DNA of 64,000 nucleotides, from contig NZ_JACJJG010000003.1 of assembly GCF_016899855.1 (NCBI RefSeq), positions 51,520 to 115,519 on the forward strand, given 5' to 3'. Made by a program: the position numbers and the translations under genes. This DNA comes from Marseilla massiliensis. GTDB taxonomy: Bacteria > Bacteroidota > Bacteroidia > Bacteroidales > Bacteroidaceae. This document shows, piece by piece, positions 18,194 to 27,565 of this stretch. How positions within the stretch are numbered: the first letter of the stretch is position 1; each line of letters opens with the position of its first letter. The notes beneath the pieces were generated by a model that was not told the origin of the DNA, made no database searches, and worked only from the letters and a program-made list of their open reading frames with translations.

Positions 18194-18210
18194 ACGCTCA
18201 TCTTATTTAT

Positions 18211-18242
18211 GCAAAGATACATCTATTTTATTACAAAACAAA
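18211..18242 (-). promoter_or_regulatory. Promoter of the five-gene run (18193 down to 14921)
   Basis: Minus-strand -7 box TATCTTTGC (18211-18219) with a -33 TTTG (18239-18242) 19 bp away, and 17 bp before the first start codon. Confidence 0.65.
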
Positions 18243-18262
18243 ATTATATAATATTTTTTTAC

Positions 18263-19180
18263 TTATTCGACATCAAAAACTGACATTTCGTTAGCTAAAT
18301 AAGTATTAGGAAATATATTACGGGCTTCATTGAGTATTGCGTTCTCGTTATCATAACGCGCAGAAAAATGACCGAGCAAAAGTGATTTTGCCTTAGCATT
18401 TAAAGCAACTGTAGCAGCTTGTTTTGCCGTACTATGGTAATATAACGATGCTCTGTTCTCGTTTTCACTACAATAAGTAGCTTCATGATAAATTAGGTTA
18501 ACTCCATAAACAAGCTTATATAACTCAGGTAAATATTTTGTGTCAGAGCAATAAGCATAAGAACGAGGTGCCGCTGCAGGTTCTGTCAACCTATTATTAG
18601 GAATAACTTCGCCTTCAGGTGTTATCCAATCAGCGCCATTCTTAATATTGTTACGATAGCATTCAGGAATCCTGTAAAAATCTATCATATCACGCCTGAT
18701 ATGTGGCAACGTTGGTTTTTCACTGAACATATATCCACAACAAGCAATACGATGGTTAAGCGGGATTGATTTTACTATTACACTTTTATCTTCATAAACA
18801 ATCCCCGCAACAGACGTGTCTACCTCATGAAAAGTAACTTCATATTCTAATCCGTTACAAAAAAAGTCCATTTGCAATTTTAATATAGGCCCAAGCTCTT
18901 TAGGAGCATATATATGCAAAGGAGCAGTACGCCCCAACATGCCCAAAGTCGAAATCAAGCCTATTAATCCGAAACAGTGGTCACCATGCAAGTGCGTTAT
19001 AAAGATAGCAAAAATCTTGTTGAAATGTATCCTTGCCCTTCTTACTTGTATTTGCGTCCCCTCACCACAATCGACCATAAATGTTTTGTCCCTCACCTCG
19101 ATGATTTGAGATGACGCAAAATGTTTTAATGTCGGCAATGCACTTCCACATCCTAAAATACGAATCTTAAACGGCTGCAT
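18263..19180 (-). CDS. rnz: Ribonuclease Z (tRNA 3' endonuclease)
   Basis: 305-aa metallo-beta-lactamase-fold enzyme that trims the 3' trailer of tRNA precursors. The zinc motif THLHGDHCFGL lies at residues 62-72, and the N-terminal ILGCGSALPT and DCGEGTQIQ are diagnostic. The C-terminal His region LLLGHFSARY is present. Length is normal. It lies downstream of the lipoprotein and mazG genes on the same strand. Confidence 0.95.
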   Translation of the reverse strand: MQPFKIRILGCGSALPTLKHFASSQIIEVRDKTFMVDCGEGTQIQVRRARIHFNKIFAIFITHLHGDHCFGLIGLISTLGMLGRTAPLHIYAPKELGPILKLQMDFFCNGLEYEVTFHEVDTSVAGIVYEDKSVIVKSIPLNHRIACCGYMFSEKPTLPHIRRDMIDFYRIPECYRNNIKNGADWITPEGEVIPNNRLTEPAAAPRSYAYCSDTKYLPELYKLVYGVNLIYHEATYCSENENRASLYYHSTAKQAATVALNAKAKSLLLGHFSARYDNENAILNEARNIFPNTYLANEMSVFDVE

Positions 19181-19198
19181 GCTTATGGATGAATTTAA

Positions 19199-19792
19199 CT
19201 ATTTATTTGTATCATCAATTTTGTTGTCTATATTTTCATTGCGCACACGTTTATATCCGTATATTCCCTTGTCATTCTCCAGATACAATGAATCCGGGCC
19301 CAATGAATAAATATCAAACGTATCTGATGAAAGTACAAGCTTTCCGTTAAGTATTTTCCATTCTGTATATGGCTTTGGTTCTCCTGTATTGCTGACAACA
19401 GCGCCACCTTCACGTATTTCAAATCTTTTGTCAAGACTACTCCATAAGCCTAAAAGGGAGGTAAGATTAATAACCTTCTTAGCATACATTGCCTCGTTCA
19501 AGCCATTAACACGTTCACCTATTACAGCTATTCGGTCGCCGACGAATAATCCGCCCTGCACATCTGTACAAGTATCAACACCTTCAAGAGTATAGACAAT
19601 TGTGTCATTCTTGTCTGTAACAAGTTCTAACGTGTGCATGGCCGTACCGTCACCACATCTGCCATAAACTGTTGTATCTACAACCGCACTATCAGCTGGT
19701 AAAATATCTATTACCGGTGCAGATCTTTTATTATTGCAACCTGCGATAATAAGTACACATAAGAACAGCAATGTGCTATTAAAGCTTTTCAT
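19199..19792 (-). CDS. Lipocalin-like lipoprotein
   Basis: 197 aa: signal peptide with lipobox IAGC (Cys19). A small beta domain (TLELVTDKNDTIVYTLEG) follows, then the LLGLWSS...FEIREGGAVVSN...WKILNGKLVLS pattern of Bacteroidetes lipocalin-like domains. It is 10 bp downstream of mazG. Ligand unknown. Confidence 0.75.
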   Translation of the reverse strand: MKSFNSTLLFLCVLIIAGCNNKRSAPVIDILPADSAVVDTTVYGRCGDGTAMHTLELVTDKNDTIVYTLEGVDTCTDVQGGLFVGDRIAVIGERVNGLNEAMYAKKVINLTSLLGLWSSLDKRFEIREGGAVVSNTGEPKPYTEWKILNGKLVLSSDTFDIYSLGPDSLYLENDKGIYGYKRVRNENIDNKIDDTNK

Positions 19793-19802
19793 AAAAATAT
19801 GA

Positions 19803-20594
19803 TTATTTATTATTCTCTAATCCTTTAGCTTCATTCCATAGTTCGTCCATTTCAGATAACGTCATATCTGTCAATGGCTTACCCGATTTTATTGAATGTT
19901 CTTCAATATAATTGAAACGTCTGATGAACTTTTGGTTTGTATGTTCCAAGGCATTGTCTGGATTCAAATGATAAAGACGTGCTGCATTTATCACGCTAAA
20001 CAAGAAGTCGCCAAGCTCTTTTGTAGATTTCTCCTTATCACCCTTCTCCAATTCCGTTTCGAGTTCGTCTAATTCTTCACGCACTTTTTTCCAAACATCA
20101 ATTCTATCTTCCCAATCAAATCCAACATTCCTCGCTTTATCTTGTATTCTATAGGCCTTAATTAATGAAGGCAAGGCATCAGGCACACCTGAAAGAACAC
20201 TTTTATTGCCATCTTTTTCTTTCAATTTGATTTGTTCCCAATTCTCTGTTACTTGCTCGGCTGTTTCAGCTTCAACATTTCCGTAAACATGCGGATGCCT
20301 GAATATTAATTTATCAGCCTCACGATTACATACATCTGCTATGTCGAAATCTCCGGTCTCACTACCAATCAGCGAATAGAAGCACACATGCAATAAAACA
20401 TCTCCCAGTTCTTTGCATATATTCTTCTTGTCATCTTTCATCAAGGCATCACACAATTCAAAAGTTTCTTCTATCGTATTAGGCCTAAGGCTTTCATTTG
20501 TCTGTTTTCTATCCCATGGACATTTAACACGCAATGTATCGAGCACGTCGATTAGTCTACCAAAAGCCTCTAATTTTTCCTCTCTTGTATGCAT
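19803..20594 (-). CDS. mazG: Nucleoside triphosphate pyrophosphohydrolase
   Basis: 263-aa house-cleaning hydrolase that converts NTPs/dNTPs to monophosphates. Two MazG repeats are seen. The first has CPWDRKQTNESLRPNTIEETFEL with the EExxE/ExxD metal site (ELCDALMKDDKKNICKELGDVLLHV); the second has EELDELETEL...ELGDFLFSVINAARL. The start at 20594 (MHTREEKLEAFGRL) sits 19 bp after a -7 box; the in-frame ATG at 20654 lies beyond that box. Confidence 0.93.
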   Translation of the reverse strand: MHTREEKLEAFGRLIDVLDTLRVKCPWDRKQTNESLRPNTIEETFELCDALMKDDKKNICKELGDVLLHVCFYSLIGSETGDFDIADVCNREADKLIFRHPHVYGNVEAETAEQVTENWEQIKLKEKDGNKSVLSGVPDALPSLIKAYRIQDKARNVGFDWEDRIDVWKKVREELDELETELEKGDKEKSTKELGDFLFSVINAARLYHLNPDNALEHTNQKFIRRFNYIEEHSIKSGKPLTDMTLSEMDELWNEAKGLENNK

Positions 20595-20612
20595 AAATAA
20601 GTATTTTAATAT

Positions 20613-20621
20613 GCAAATGTA
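20613..20621 (-). promoter_or_regulatory. -7 promoter box of mazG
   Basis: TACATTTGC on the minus strand, 19 bp before the mazG start. Confidence 0.55.
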
Positions 20622-20643
20622 GATATTTTCCATGAATATTTTG

Positions 20644-20652
20644 TAAATTTGC
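20644..20652 (+). promoter_or_regulatory. -7 promoter box of valS
   Basis: TAAATTTGC on the plus strand, 38 bp before the valS start and back to back with the mazG box. Confidence 0.6.
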
Positions 20653-20690
20653 AACGTTTTTTATTGAATAAAATAAAAATAATATAGGAA

Positions 20691-23333
20691 ATGGAATTAG
20701 CAAGCAAATACGACCCAAGAGAAGTTGAGTCTAAATGGTATCAATATTGGCTTGACAACAAGCTTTTCAGCAGTAAGCCGGATGGCCGTGAGCCATACAC
20801 GATAGTAATTCCCCCACCCAATGTTACGGGTGTACTCCACATGGGGCACATGCTTAACAACACCATCCAAGATATTTTAGTAAGACGTGCACGTATGGAA
20901 GGTAAAAACGCATGTTGGGTACCAGGTACTGATCATGCGTCAATTGCAACAGAAGCGAAAGTCGTAAACAAACTGGCACAGCAGAGAATAAAGAAAACCG
21001 ACCTCTCACGTGAAGACTTCTTGAAGTATGCATGGGACTGGACAAACGAACATGGAGGAATCATCCTGAAGCAGTTAAGAAAACTTGGCGCAAGTTGTGA
21101 TTGGGAACGCACAGCTTTCACCATGGACGAAAAAAGGTCTGAAGGAGTTATTAAAGTATTCTGCGACTTATATAATAAAGGACTTATTTATCGTGGTGTG
21201 CGTATGGTCAATTGGGATCCAAAAGCCCAAACGGCATTGAGCGATGAAGAAGTAATATATAAGGAGGAGCACAGCAAATTATATTACCTTCGGTATATGG
21301 TGGTTGAGGAGCCTGGTAAATACGCCGTAGTAGCAACCACGCGACCAGAGACAATCATGGGTGACACAGCAATGTGCATCAATCCTGATGACCCGAAGAA
21401 TACATGGCTTAAGGGTAAGCATGTGATTGTTCCGTTAGTAAACAGGCAAATACCTGTTATTGAAGACACCTATGTAGATGTCGAATTTGGTACCGGTTGC
21501 TTAAAAGTTACGCCAGCGCATGATGTTAATGACCATGCACTTGGCCTGAAACACAACCTTGAGACTATTGACATATTCAATGATGACGGCACGATATCGG
21601 AAGCAGCCGGACTGTACGTAGGCATGGACCGAATGGACGTCAGGGAGAAAATCGAGCAGGACCTCAAGGCTGCCGGACTTATGGAAAAAGTTGAAGACTA
21701 TACAAACAAGGTTGGATTCTCTGAAAGAACGAATGTCCCGATTGAACCTAAGCTTTCTACGCAATGGTTCCTGAAGATGCAACACTTTGCAGACCTGGCG
21801 CTTGCACCTGTCATGAACGACGACATCAAGTTCTATCCTGTTAAGTACAAGAACACTTACAGACATTGGTTGGAGAATATAAAGGACTGGTGCATTAGCC
21901 GTCAATTATGGTGGGGACACCGCATACCTGCATATTATCTACCCGGCAACGGCGGTTATGTAGTAGCCGAGACGGCTGAAAAGGCGTTGCTATTAGCAAA
22001 AGAGAAAAGCGGTAACGATAAACTCACGCTTGAAGATTTACGCCAGGACGACGACTGTCTTGACACTTGGTTCTCATCATGGTTATGGCCGATTTCCGTA
22101 TTTGACGGGATAAACAATCCTGAGAACGACGATATAAAATATTATTACCCGACGTCAGACCTTGTTACCGGTCCAGACATCATTTTCTTCTGGGTTGCCA
22201 GGATGATTATGGCAGGCTACGAGTATCGTGGCAAAATGCCGTTCAAGAATGTATACTTTACAGGTATTGTTCGTGACAAACTCGGACGGAAGATGAGCAA
22301 AAGTCTCGGCAACAGTCCTGACCCGATTGAATTGATAGATAAGTTCGGCGCTGACGGCGTGCGCATGGGTATGATGCTGTCTGCCCCCGCCGGTAATGAC
22401 ATATTGTTTGACGAGAGCCTGTGCGAGCAAGGACGCAATTTCAACAACAAGATATGGAATGCGTTTCGTCTTGTTAAAGGCTGGGATGTTGCCGAAATAG
22501 AGCAACCCAACGCCAACAGAACGGCCGTAAAATGGTTTGAGGCTAAACTGAGAATCACTAATGCCGAACTTGACGACCTGTTCAGGAAGTACCGTATATC
22601 CGAGGCGCTTATGGTTGTATACCGCTTGTTCTGGGATGAATTCTCAAGTTGGTATCTCGAAATGATTAAGCCGGCGTATGGTTCACCGATTGACAGAACA
22701 ACGTTCGACATGACACTAAGTTTCTTCAACGACCTGCTAAAAATGCTCCACCCGTTCATGCCGTTCATTACTGAAGAACTATGGCAGCACATTTACGACA
22801 GGAAGAGCGGCGAGAGCATAATGCTTGACAAACTTGCAATAGAAGCTCCGGACACATCTGACGTTTCTCTCGTAAACGACATAGAAACCGTAAAGCAAAT
22901 TATAGGTAACATCAGGACGATACGTAACCAAAAGAATATTTCACCGAAGGAGACGCTTGAGCTTCATGCTGTAAACGCTAACAACTATGCCGCTTACGAC
23001 GACGTAGTTATGAAGATGGCCAACCTGTGTGCTATCAGCGTTGTTGAGGATAAACCGGCCGACACAGTGCAATTTATGGTAGGCACCGACGAATACGCCG
23101 TGCCTGTAGGCAACCTCATCGACATAGCCGCAGAGATTGAGAAGCAGGAAGCCCAACTTAAGCACCTTGAAGGTTTCTTGACAGGGGTAATGAAGAAACT
23201 GTCCAACGAGAAGTTCGTGGCCAATGCTCCGGAGGCCGTTGTCGCGCTGGAAAGGAAGAAGCAAAGCGACTCCGAGGAGAAAATTGCCGCATTGAAAGAG
23301 TCGCTTGCCGAACTCAAGAAGAAGCAGAAGTAA
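20691..23333 (+). CDS. valS: Valine--tRNA ligase
   Basis: 880-aa class I aminoacyl-tRNA synthetase that charges tRNA-Val. The HMGH signature is at residues 49-53 ([13 protein letters not shown]) and [12 protein letters not shown] near 534. The editing domain has [13 protein letters not shown]. The C-terminus is the coiled-coil arm rich in Glu and Lys ([22 protein letters not shown]). Complete, followed by a terminator. Confidence 0.97.
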   Translation: MELASKYDPREVESKWYQYWLDNKLFSSKPDGREPYTIVIPPPNVTGVLHMGHMLNNTIQDILVRRARMEGKNACWVPGTDHASIATEAKVVNKLAQQRIKKTDLSREDFLKYAWDWTNEHGGIILKQLRKLGASCDWERTAFTMDEKRSEGVIKVFCDLYNKGLIYRGVRMVNWDPKAQTALSDEEVIYKEEHSKLYYLRYMVVEEPGKYAVVATTRPETIMGDTAMCINPDDPKNTWLKGKHVIVPLVNRQIPVIEDTYVDVEFGTGCLKVTPAHDVNDHALGLKHNLETIDIFNDDGTISEAAGLYVGMDRMDVREKIEQDLKAAGLMEKVEDYTNKVGFSERTNVPIEPKLSTQWFLKMQHFADLALAPVMNDDIKFYPVKYKNTYRHWLENIKDWCISRQLWWGHRIPAYYLPGNGGYVVAETAEKALLLAKEKSGNDKLTLEDLRQDDDCLDTWFSSWLWPISVFDGINNPENDDIKYYYPTSDLVTGPDIIFFWVARMIMAGYEYRGKMPFKNVYFTGIVRDKLGRKMSKSLGNSPDPIELIDKFGADGVRMGMMLSAPAGNDILFDESLCEQGRNFNNKIWNAFRLVKGWDVAEIEQPNANRTAVKWFEAKLRITNAELDDLFRKYRISEALMVVYRLFWDEFSSWYLEMIKPAYGSPIDRTTFDMTLSFFNDLLKMLHPFMPFITEELWQHIYDRKSGESIMLDKLAIEAPDTSDVSLVNDIETVKQIIGNIRTIRNQKNISPKETLELHAVNANNYAAYDDVVMKMANLCAISVVEDKPADTVQFMVGTDEYAVPVGNLIDIAAEIEKQEAQLKHLEGFLTGVMKKLSNEKFVANAPEAVVALERKKQSDSEEKIAALKESLAELKKKQK

Positions 23334-23344
23334 ATACACACCTA

Positions 23345-23386
23345 ACGGTGCCGGAAAAGCATGTGCTTATCCGGTGCCGTTTTTTT
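23345..23386 (+). terminator. Terminator after valS
   Basis: Arms ACGGTGCCGGA and TCCGGTGCCGT around a loop that itself can pair (AAGCATGTGCTT), followed by T7. Confidence 0.92.
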
Positions 23387-23406
23387 AGTTATCCAAACAA
23401 TACATC

Positions 23407-24609
23407 ATGAAACTCCTTTCATCATTGACGCGCAAGCTTTTCGTGGCGCTGATAGCCGTTTCGCCGATTGCCATGTCTTCATGCGACGACAGCGACGATA
23501 CACCCGGCGGCGGCACGGACCGATACAAACAAACCGTGATAATGTACATGCCTTGGTCCGGCAGCGGTATCTACAGTTATTTCAAGCGCAATATAGAGGC
23601 GTTCGAGACTGCCATAACGGACAACAGGGGACTGGATGGCAACTCACTTGTTGTGTTTATATCTGAGAACGGTTCATCGTCGCACCTCATCAAGATATCG
23701 TATGACGACGGACAATGCTTGCGCGACACGCTGAAAAGCTACGACTTCGCCACATATGACTATACTGCTCCAGACGGCATTGCGCAGGTGCTCGGCGACG
23801 CTATGGCATGCTCGCCGTCAGACACGTATGCATTGGCCATAGGCTGCCACGGCATGGGATGGATACCGGCAGGTACAAACGTGGAGACACGGGCCGCCAG
23901 GGACGCCGCAGCGGCTGGACAGGTGCACCAGACAAGGTACTTCGGACACTCGAGCGACGTGACCTACCAGACGGACATAACGAGCCTGGCCGAAGGAATA
24001 AGCCGCACGGGGGTGAAGATGAAATACGTACTGTTTGACGACTGCTACATGTCTAATATTGAAACGGCATACGACATGCGTGGCGCGGCTGACTACCTGA
24101 TTGCCTCCACCTGTGAGATTATGATCGAGGGCATGCCGTACGCCGAGATTGGCATCGACCTGCTTGAGAATGACCTCCAAGGCGCTGTGCAGGGCTTTTA
24201 CGATTTTTATTCGGCCTTTAGCGTACCCTGCGGCACCATAGCCGTTACCGACTGCAGCCAAGTGGAGGCCATGGCACAGGTAATGCGTGACATTAATACG
24301 GCGTATCCCGACGGGATTGACGGCACGGACGGCTTACAGGACCTTGACGGATACACGCCCACCATATTCTTCGACTACGGCGACTATGCAGCCCATCTGT
24401 GCCGCGACGAGTCACTGCTGGCCGCCTTCAACGAGCAGCTGGACAGACTCGTGCCATACAAGGCCTGCACGCCTACTTACTACTCGTCGATTACGGGAAG
24501 GCAAACGGCTATCGATACATTCTCGGGGCTCACCATAAGCGACCCTACGGAGAATCCCGCCGTTACGGCCGCCAAAGCCACGACGGCATGGTATAAGGCT
24601 ACGCATTAA
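23407..24609 (+). CDS. Clostripain-family (C11) cysteine peptidase, lipoprotein
   Basis: 400 aa. The signal peptide ends in a lipobox MSSC followed by Asp residues (CDDSDD), the Bacteroidetes surface-export pattern. The peptidase domain has the catalytic His in GCHGMGW near residue 147 and the catalytic Cys in FDDCYMSNIETAYD near residue 213, both in the spacing of the C11 family. Family members cleave after Arg or Lys and are autoprocessed. It stands alone between two terminators. Confidence 0.9.
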   Translation: MKLLSSLTRKLFVALIAVSPIAMSSCDDSDDTPGGGTDRYKQTVIMYMPWSGSGIYSYFKRNIEAFETAITDNRGLDGNSLVVFISENGSSSHLIKISYDDGQCLRDTLKSYDFATYDYTAPDGIAQVLGDAMACSPSDTYALAIGCHGMGWIPAGTNVETRAARDAAAAGQVHQTRYFGHSSDVTYQTDITSLAEGISRTGVKMKYVLFDDCYMSNIETAYDMRGAADYLIASTCEIMIEGMPYAEIGIDLLENDLQGAVQGFYDFYSAFSVPCGTIAVTDCSQVEAMAQVMRDINTAYPDGIDGTDGLQDLDGYTPTIFFDYGDYAAHLCRDESLLAAFNEQLDRLVPYKACTPTYYSSITGRQTAIDTFSGLTISDPTENPAVTAAKATTAWYKATH

Positions 24610-24639
24610 GCACGCAACGGTACTGCCGCAATAGGCACA

Positions 24640-24673
24640 AGCCGTCGCCCATATTCCGGGCGGCGGCTTTTTT
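24640..24673 (+). terminator. Terminator after the C11 peptidase gene
   Basis: Arms AGCCGTCGCCC and GGGCGGCGGCT (one mismatch) around ATATTCC, then T6. Confidence 0.88.
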
Positions 24674-24769
24674 CATGTCGGGAAACGATTTTACGCAGTA
24701 TGGCAGATTATCATGCAAAAGCATGTAAATGGTTACAAAACGTCATAATGAAAAGTTCATGCTCCCGGC

Positions 24770-25010
24770 GTAATCTGGAAAAGGATTTCCGGAAAATGCC
24801 ATGCAGACTTAGCAAAACGGCTCTTCTGTTTGTAAAGAATTATTTGTTAAATAGAGTAAGCTATGCTTTCTCGTTGAGAAAACTATCTTTCCTCAATGAA
24901 AAAGCTATCTTCCCTCAACGAGAAAGCATAGCGGACTCAACGAAAAACATGGCTTTTCTGCATAAAAAAGGCCGTTTTTCATTGCACAAAAAACGTCTGG
25001 CGTGTATAAC
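24770..25010. repeat. Long intergenic array with 22-bp period (about 11 units)
   Basis: In the gene-free stretch 24674-25230, A-runs and the following G/C step recur every 22 bp. They are visible at about 24795, 24817, 24839, 24861, 24883, 24905, 24927, 24949, 24971 and 24993. Clear units are GAAAACTATCTTTCCTCAAT, AAAAGCTATCTTCCCTCAAC and GAAAGCATAGCGGACTCAAC. Units 24860 and 24937 also form a perfect 19-bp inverted repeat. The 143-aa frame across it is an artefact of the repeat period. Confidence 0.75.
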
Positions 25011-25230
25011 CGCAAGTACTGTAATGATTTATGGCTGCACACGCCAGATTGGCGTATTTAAGTTGACGGAAAGAAATTTTTGGCTGCGCCCGTTCTACGG
25101 CGTCAACGTTTTTCAAAGTGCAAGCGGTTAGGCCGTTATAGCCGCCATAGTGTCAATCACGCACATCCAAGGCGCACGCAGTCCTGGCCGTTGCAGCCCA
25201 TGCCACGCGCAGACCTTACGCCGTAGGTAG

Positions 25231-26358
25231 TCAATGGCCGAGGCGTGCGAGAAAGTCCATCGACATATCCCTATAACGCGACAGTCTGCCGTTTACTTCA
25301 TCCCATTGTATTCCACCGCTTACGAGCGCCTGCACGTCAGGCGAGGCCTCTTCGTCCAGCAGGCGGGACTCAAGCCCGAACATAGACAAAAGCGAGCGGA
25401 AACGCGACACACCGCGCCCTCGGTTGGCGACGGCAATGAAAGGCTTGTTGAAAATAATCGAGAAAACACAAGCATGGAACGAATCGGTTATGACGAAGCG
25501 TGAGTCGATAAACCCTCTGAGCCATTGCTCTACGGGCGGCTGCACCCGCTCGGCCAGCGGAGCGTTGATGTCCTCCACCCTTGAGTTTACCCTGAATGGC
25601 TGAAGATTCAGGCTTTCTGCCACGCTGGCGGTAAGCGCGGCCTTCCACGGAGTGTCGTCGAGAATGTAGCACATCATGCCTCGTTTGCCATCATGCATGC
25701 CGCAGCTGCCGGCCAGCAAAGCATAATCGTCGGCGTGGAGCAGCATTGTAGGATCAAGTACGTGCTCTGCCTCCACGCCGAAACGTTCACGGCACAAGTC
25801 TACACCTGAGTCCTCGCGCACCGATACATAGTCAAAACGCTTCAACAGCCTTGCGCATTGAGCCGTGAGCAGCCTGCCGTACTCCCATCGGTCCGTACCG
25901 AAAGAGGCGGCATAAGCCATGCGCCGTATCTTCCACCCTGACGTAAAGTCGAGGTAGGCGGTGCGTATGTCGTCGAAATACTGTGGCCGCCACACCTGGT
26001 CACTGCCCACCACGATTGCGTCGAAGTCGCCTTCGCGTATCGAACCATAGCCTTCGTAAACGGCCGGCTTTATATACCGCCTGATGAACTTATCCGTGTG
26101 CTGTCTGACGATGGGTTTCTCACGGTTGAACTTACGCTCGTAAAATATAGGATAAGGGTGGCCCTTCAAGTTTCTCAACAACCTTCTTGCGTACTTTACG
26201 GGCATTCGCCAGACTGGTAGCCGTAATGGTTTGTCAGCCAAGCTGATGACATAGGCATCATGCCCCATGCGCTCCAACACGGTCTGGAGCGCGTACGCCT
26301 GCAGTATCCCACCGTAGTTAGTGTGTAGCGGAAGCGTCAATATTCCTGTCTTCATCAT
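25231..26358 (-). CDS. Polysaccharide pyruvyl transferase family protein
   Basis: 375-aa cytoplasmic enzyme of the CsaB/ExoV type, which adds pyruvyl groups from PEP to sugars of exopolysaccharides or capsules. It starts with TLPLHTNYGGILQAYALQ, the family opening (N.G..L...al). It also contains FDAIVVGSDQVWRPQYF near residue 115 and the DSFHACVFSIIFNKPFIAV segment near 295, the conserved SDSFH region. It overlaps the upstream iron-sulfur gene by 41 bp and forms an operon with it and the flippase. Confidence 0.9.
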   Translation of the reverse strand: MMKTGILTLPLHTNYGGILQAYALQTVLERMGHDAYVISLADKPLRLPVWRMPVKYARRLLRNLKGHPYPIFYERKFNREKPIVRQHTDKFIRRYIKPAVYEGYGSIREGDFDAIVVGSDQVWRPQYFDDIRTAYLDFTSGWKIRRMAYAASFGTDRWEYGRLLTAQCARLLKRFDYVSVREDSGVDLCRERFGVEAEHVLDPTMLLHADDYALLAGSCGMHDGKRGMMCYILDDTPWKAALTASVAESLNLQPFRVNSRVEDINAPLAERVQPPVEQWLRGFIDSRFVITDSFHACVFSIIFNKPFIAVANRGRGVSRFRSLLSMFGLESRLLDEEASPDVQALVSGGIQWDEVNGRLSRYRDMSMDFLARLGH

Positions 26359-27565
26359 TAGTTCGTTTAAAGATTATCCGCCTTACAGCCTTCCTCAAGC
26401 CGTGCAGTGCGGTATTGTACCATGGCTTTGCCAGCGCGGAATTCAACGCTGCTGAAAAGCTCCGACCATCACCAAGCTCATGGAAAAACGTCCGTCTTCG
26501 CCAGCCTTCGCGCAACACGGCCTTCATTCCACCATTGTAACGCTCAAGCCCATTGATGTTGGCCGCGCAAAAGTCCATGTCCAGCCTCTCGGCGGCAGTC
26601 TTTCCCTTGTCTGTATTCACGAATACAAGGCTTACGCCCCTGTTGTCCGCAAAGTCGGGCAACAAAGTCTTCACGCCCCAATAGTCGGCCAACGTAATGT
26701 CACTGCCGCTCACCCCACCCTTGCACTTGCAGCGGTAACAGCTCGGGCGCAGATAAACATCATTGAGAAACCCCTTCATAAAAGGATTGTCCACATAAAC
26801 ATCGGACATCAAAACCGCGCTTTCTCCTGTCACGGCAGTGCTTCCCCTCACAACAAAACAGTACTTATCCCAACCGTATATACGCTTATCCCTAAAACTT
26901 ATGCCCGTAATCACCATACGGTTCGTATCTTCGCACGGTCTTGTCGTACCGCCTGCACTACGGCGTATCTCGTCCAGATACATGTGCCACACACCTGGCC
27001 CCGGTACTCCATGACAAAGAAAATCAACCGATAAAAGATTCGGGTAGCTTTTGCGTAAGTAACGGTTCAACCCCGCAACCTGGCACGGTGTACCGGTGAA
27101 CAGAACTATGCGGCCATCCTCCAAGAAGCGTTCCGCCTTGATATATGAATCATTAATGTCGCTCTGAACATACTTGCTGCCCATCATAGCCCAGACTCCA
27201 TCAATTGAATCGGCATACGTATGGACGACGTTCCAGCTCCCGTCGAACACTGCGCCGAACACTATTCCACCTTCAGCAATGACATTACGGGCCAAATTAA
27301 TGAACACCCCTCCTGAAGAACTGCCAAGAAGCTCATCCTCATTACGGTTCTTTGCCCCGATAACCTCCATCCAGTGCTTTGGGTTGCCAGGGTTTGCCAA
27401 CGGGCATACACGTTCGCATAATCCGCAGTCCACACACGCATCTGTATCGACCTCGGGATAAAAGAAACCTTCGGAATCCTCGCGCATGGTGATGCAATGC
27501 CTCGGGCATCTCTGTTGGCAAGCGGAACAGCCGCAACAATCATGCTTGTCCTTTATCTGTATCAT
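26318..27565 (-). CDS. Coenzyme F420 hydrogenase beta-subunit-like iron-sulfur protein
   Basis: 415 aa. The N-terminus has two 4Fe-4S clusters of the ferredoxin type: CCGCSACQQRCP and CVDCGLCERVCP. The FrhB N- and C-domains follow, including FTGTPCQVAGLNRYL near residue 160, DFLCHGVPGPGVW, and a further cysteine set CYRCKCKGG near 275. Bacteroidales do not make F420; in such genomes this family travels with pyruvyl transferases in polysaccharide clusters, as here. The reaction is unknown; a flavin-linked reduction of a sugar substrate is my inference. Confidence 0.85.
   Translation of the reverse strand: MIQIKDKHDCCGCSACQQRCPRHCITMREDSEGFFYPEVDTDACVDCGLCERVCPLANPGNPKHWMEVIGAKNRNEDELLGSSSGGVFINLARNVIAEGGIVFGAVFDGSWNVVHTYADSIDGVWAMMGSKYVQSDINDSYIKAERFLEDGRIVLFTGTPCQVAGLNRYLRKSYPNLLSVDFLCHGVPGPGVWHMYLDEIRRSAGGTTRPCEDTNRMVITGISFRDKRIYGWDKYCFVVRGSTAVTGESAVLMSDVYVDNPFMKGFLNDVYLRPSCYRCKCKGGVSGSDITLADYWGVKTLLPDFADNRGVSLVFVNTDKGKTAAERLDMDFCAANINGLERYNGGMKAVLREGWRRRTFFHELGDGRSFSAALNSALAKPWYNTALHGLRKAVRRIIFKRTNDEDRNIDASATH

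Noticed and set aside
24700..25131. 143-aa open frame between the C11 peptidase and the pyruvyl transferase genes
   Set aside because: It follows the 22-bp repeat array; the composition is the repeat translated, with no signal, domain or promoter.
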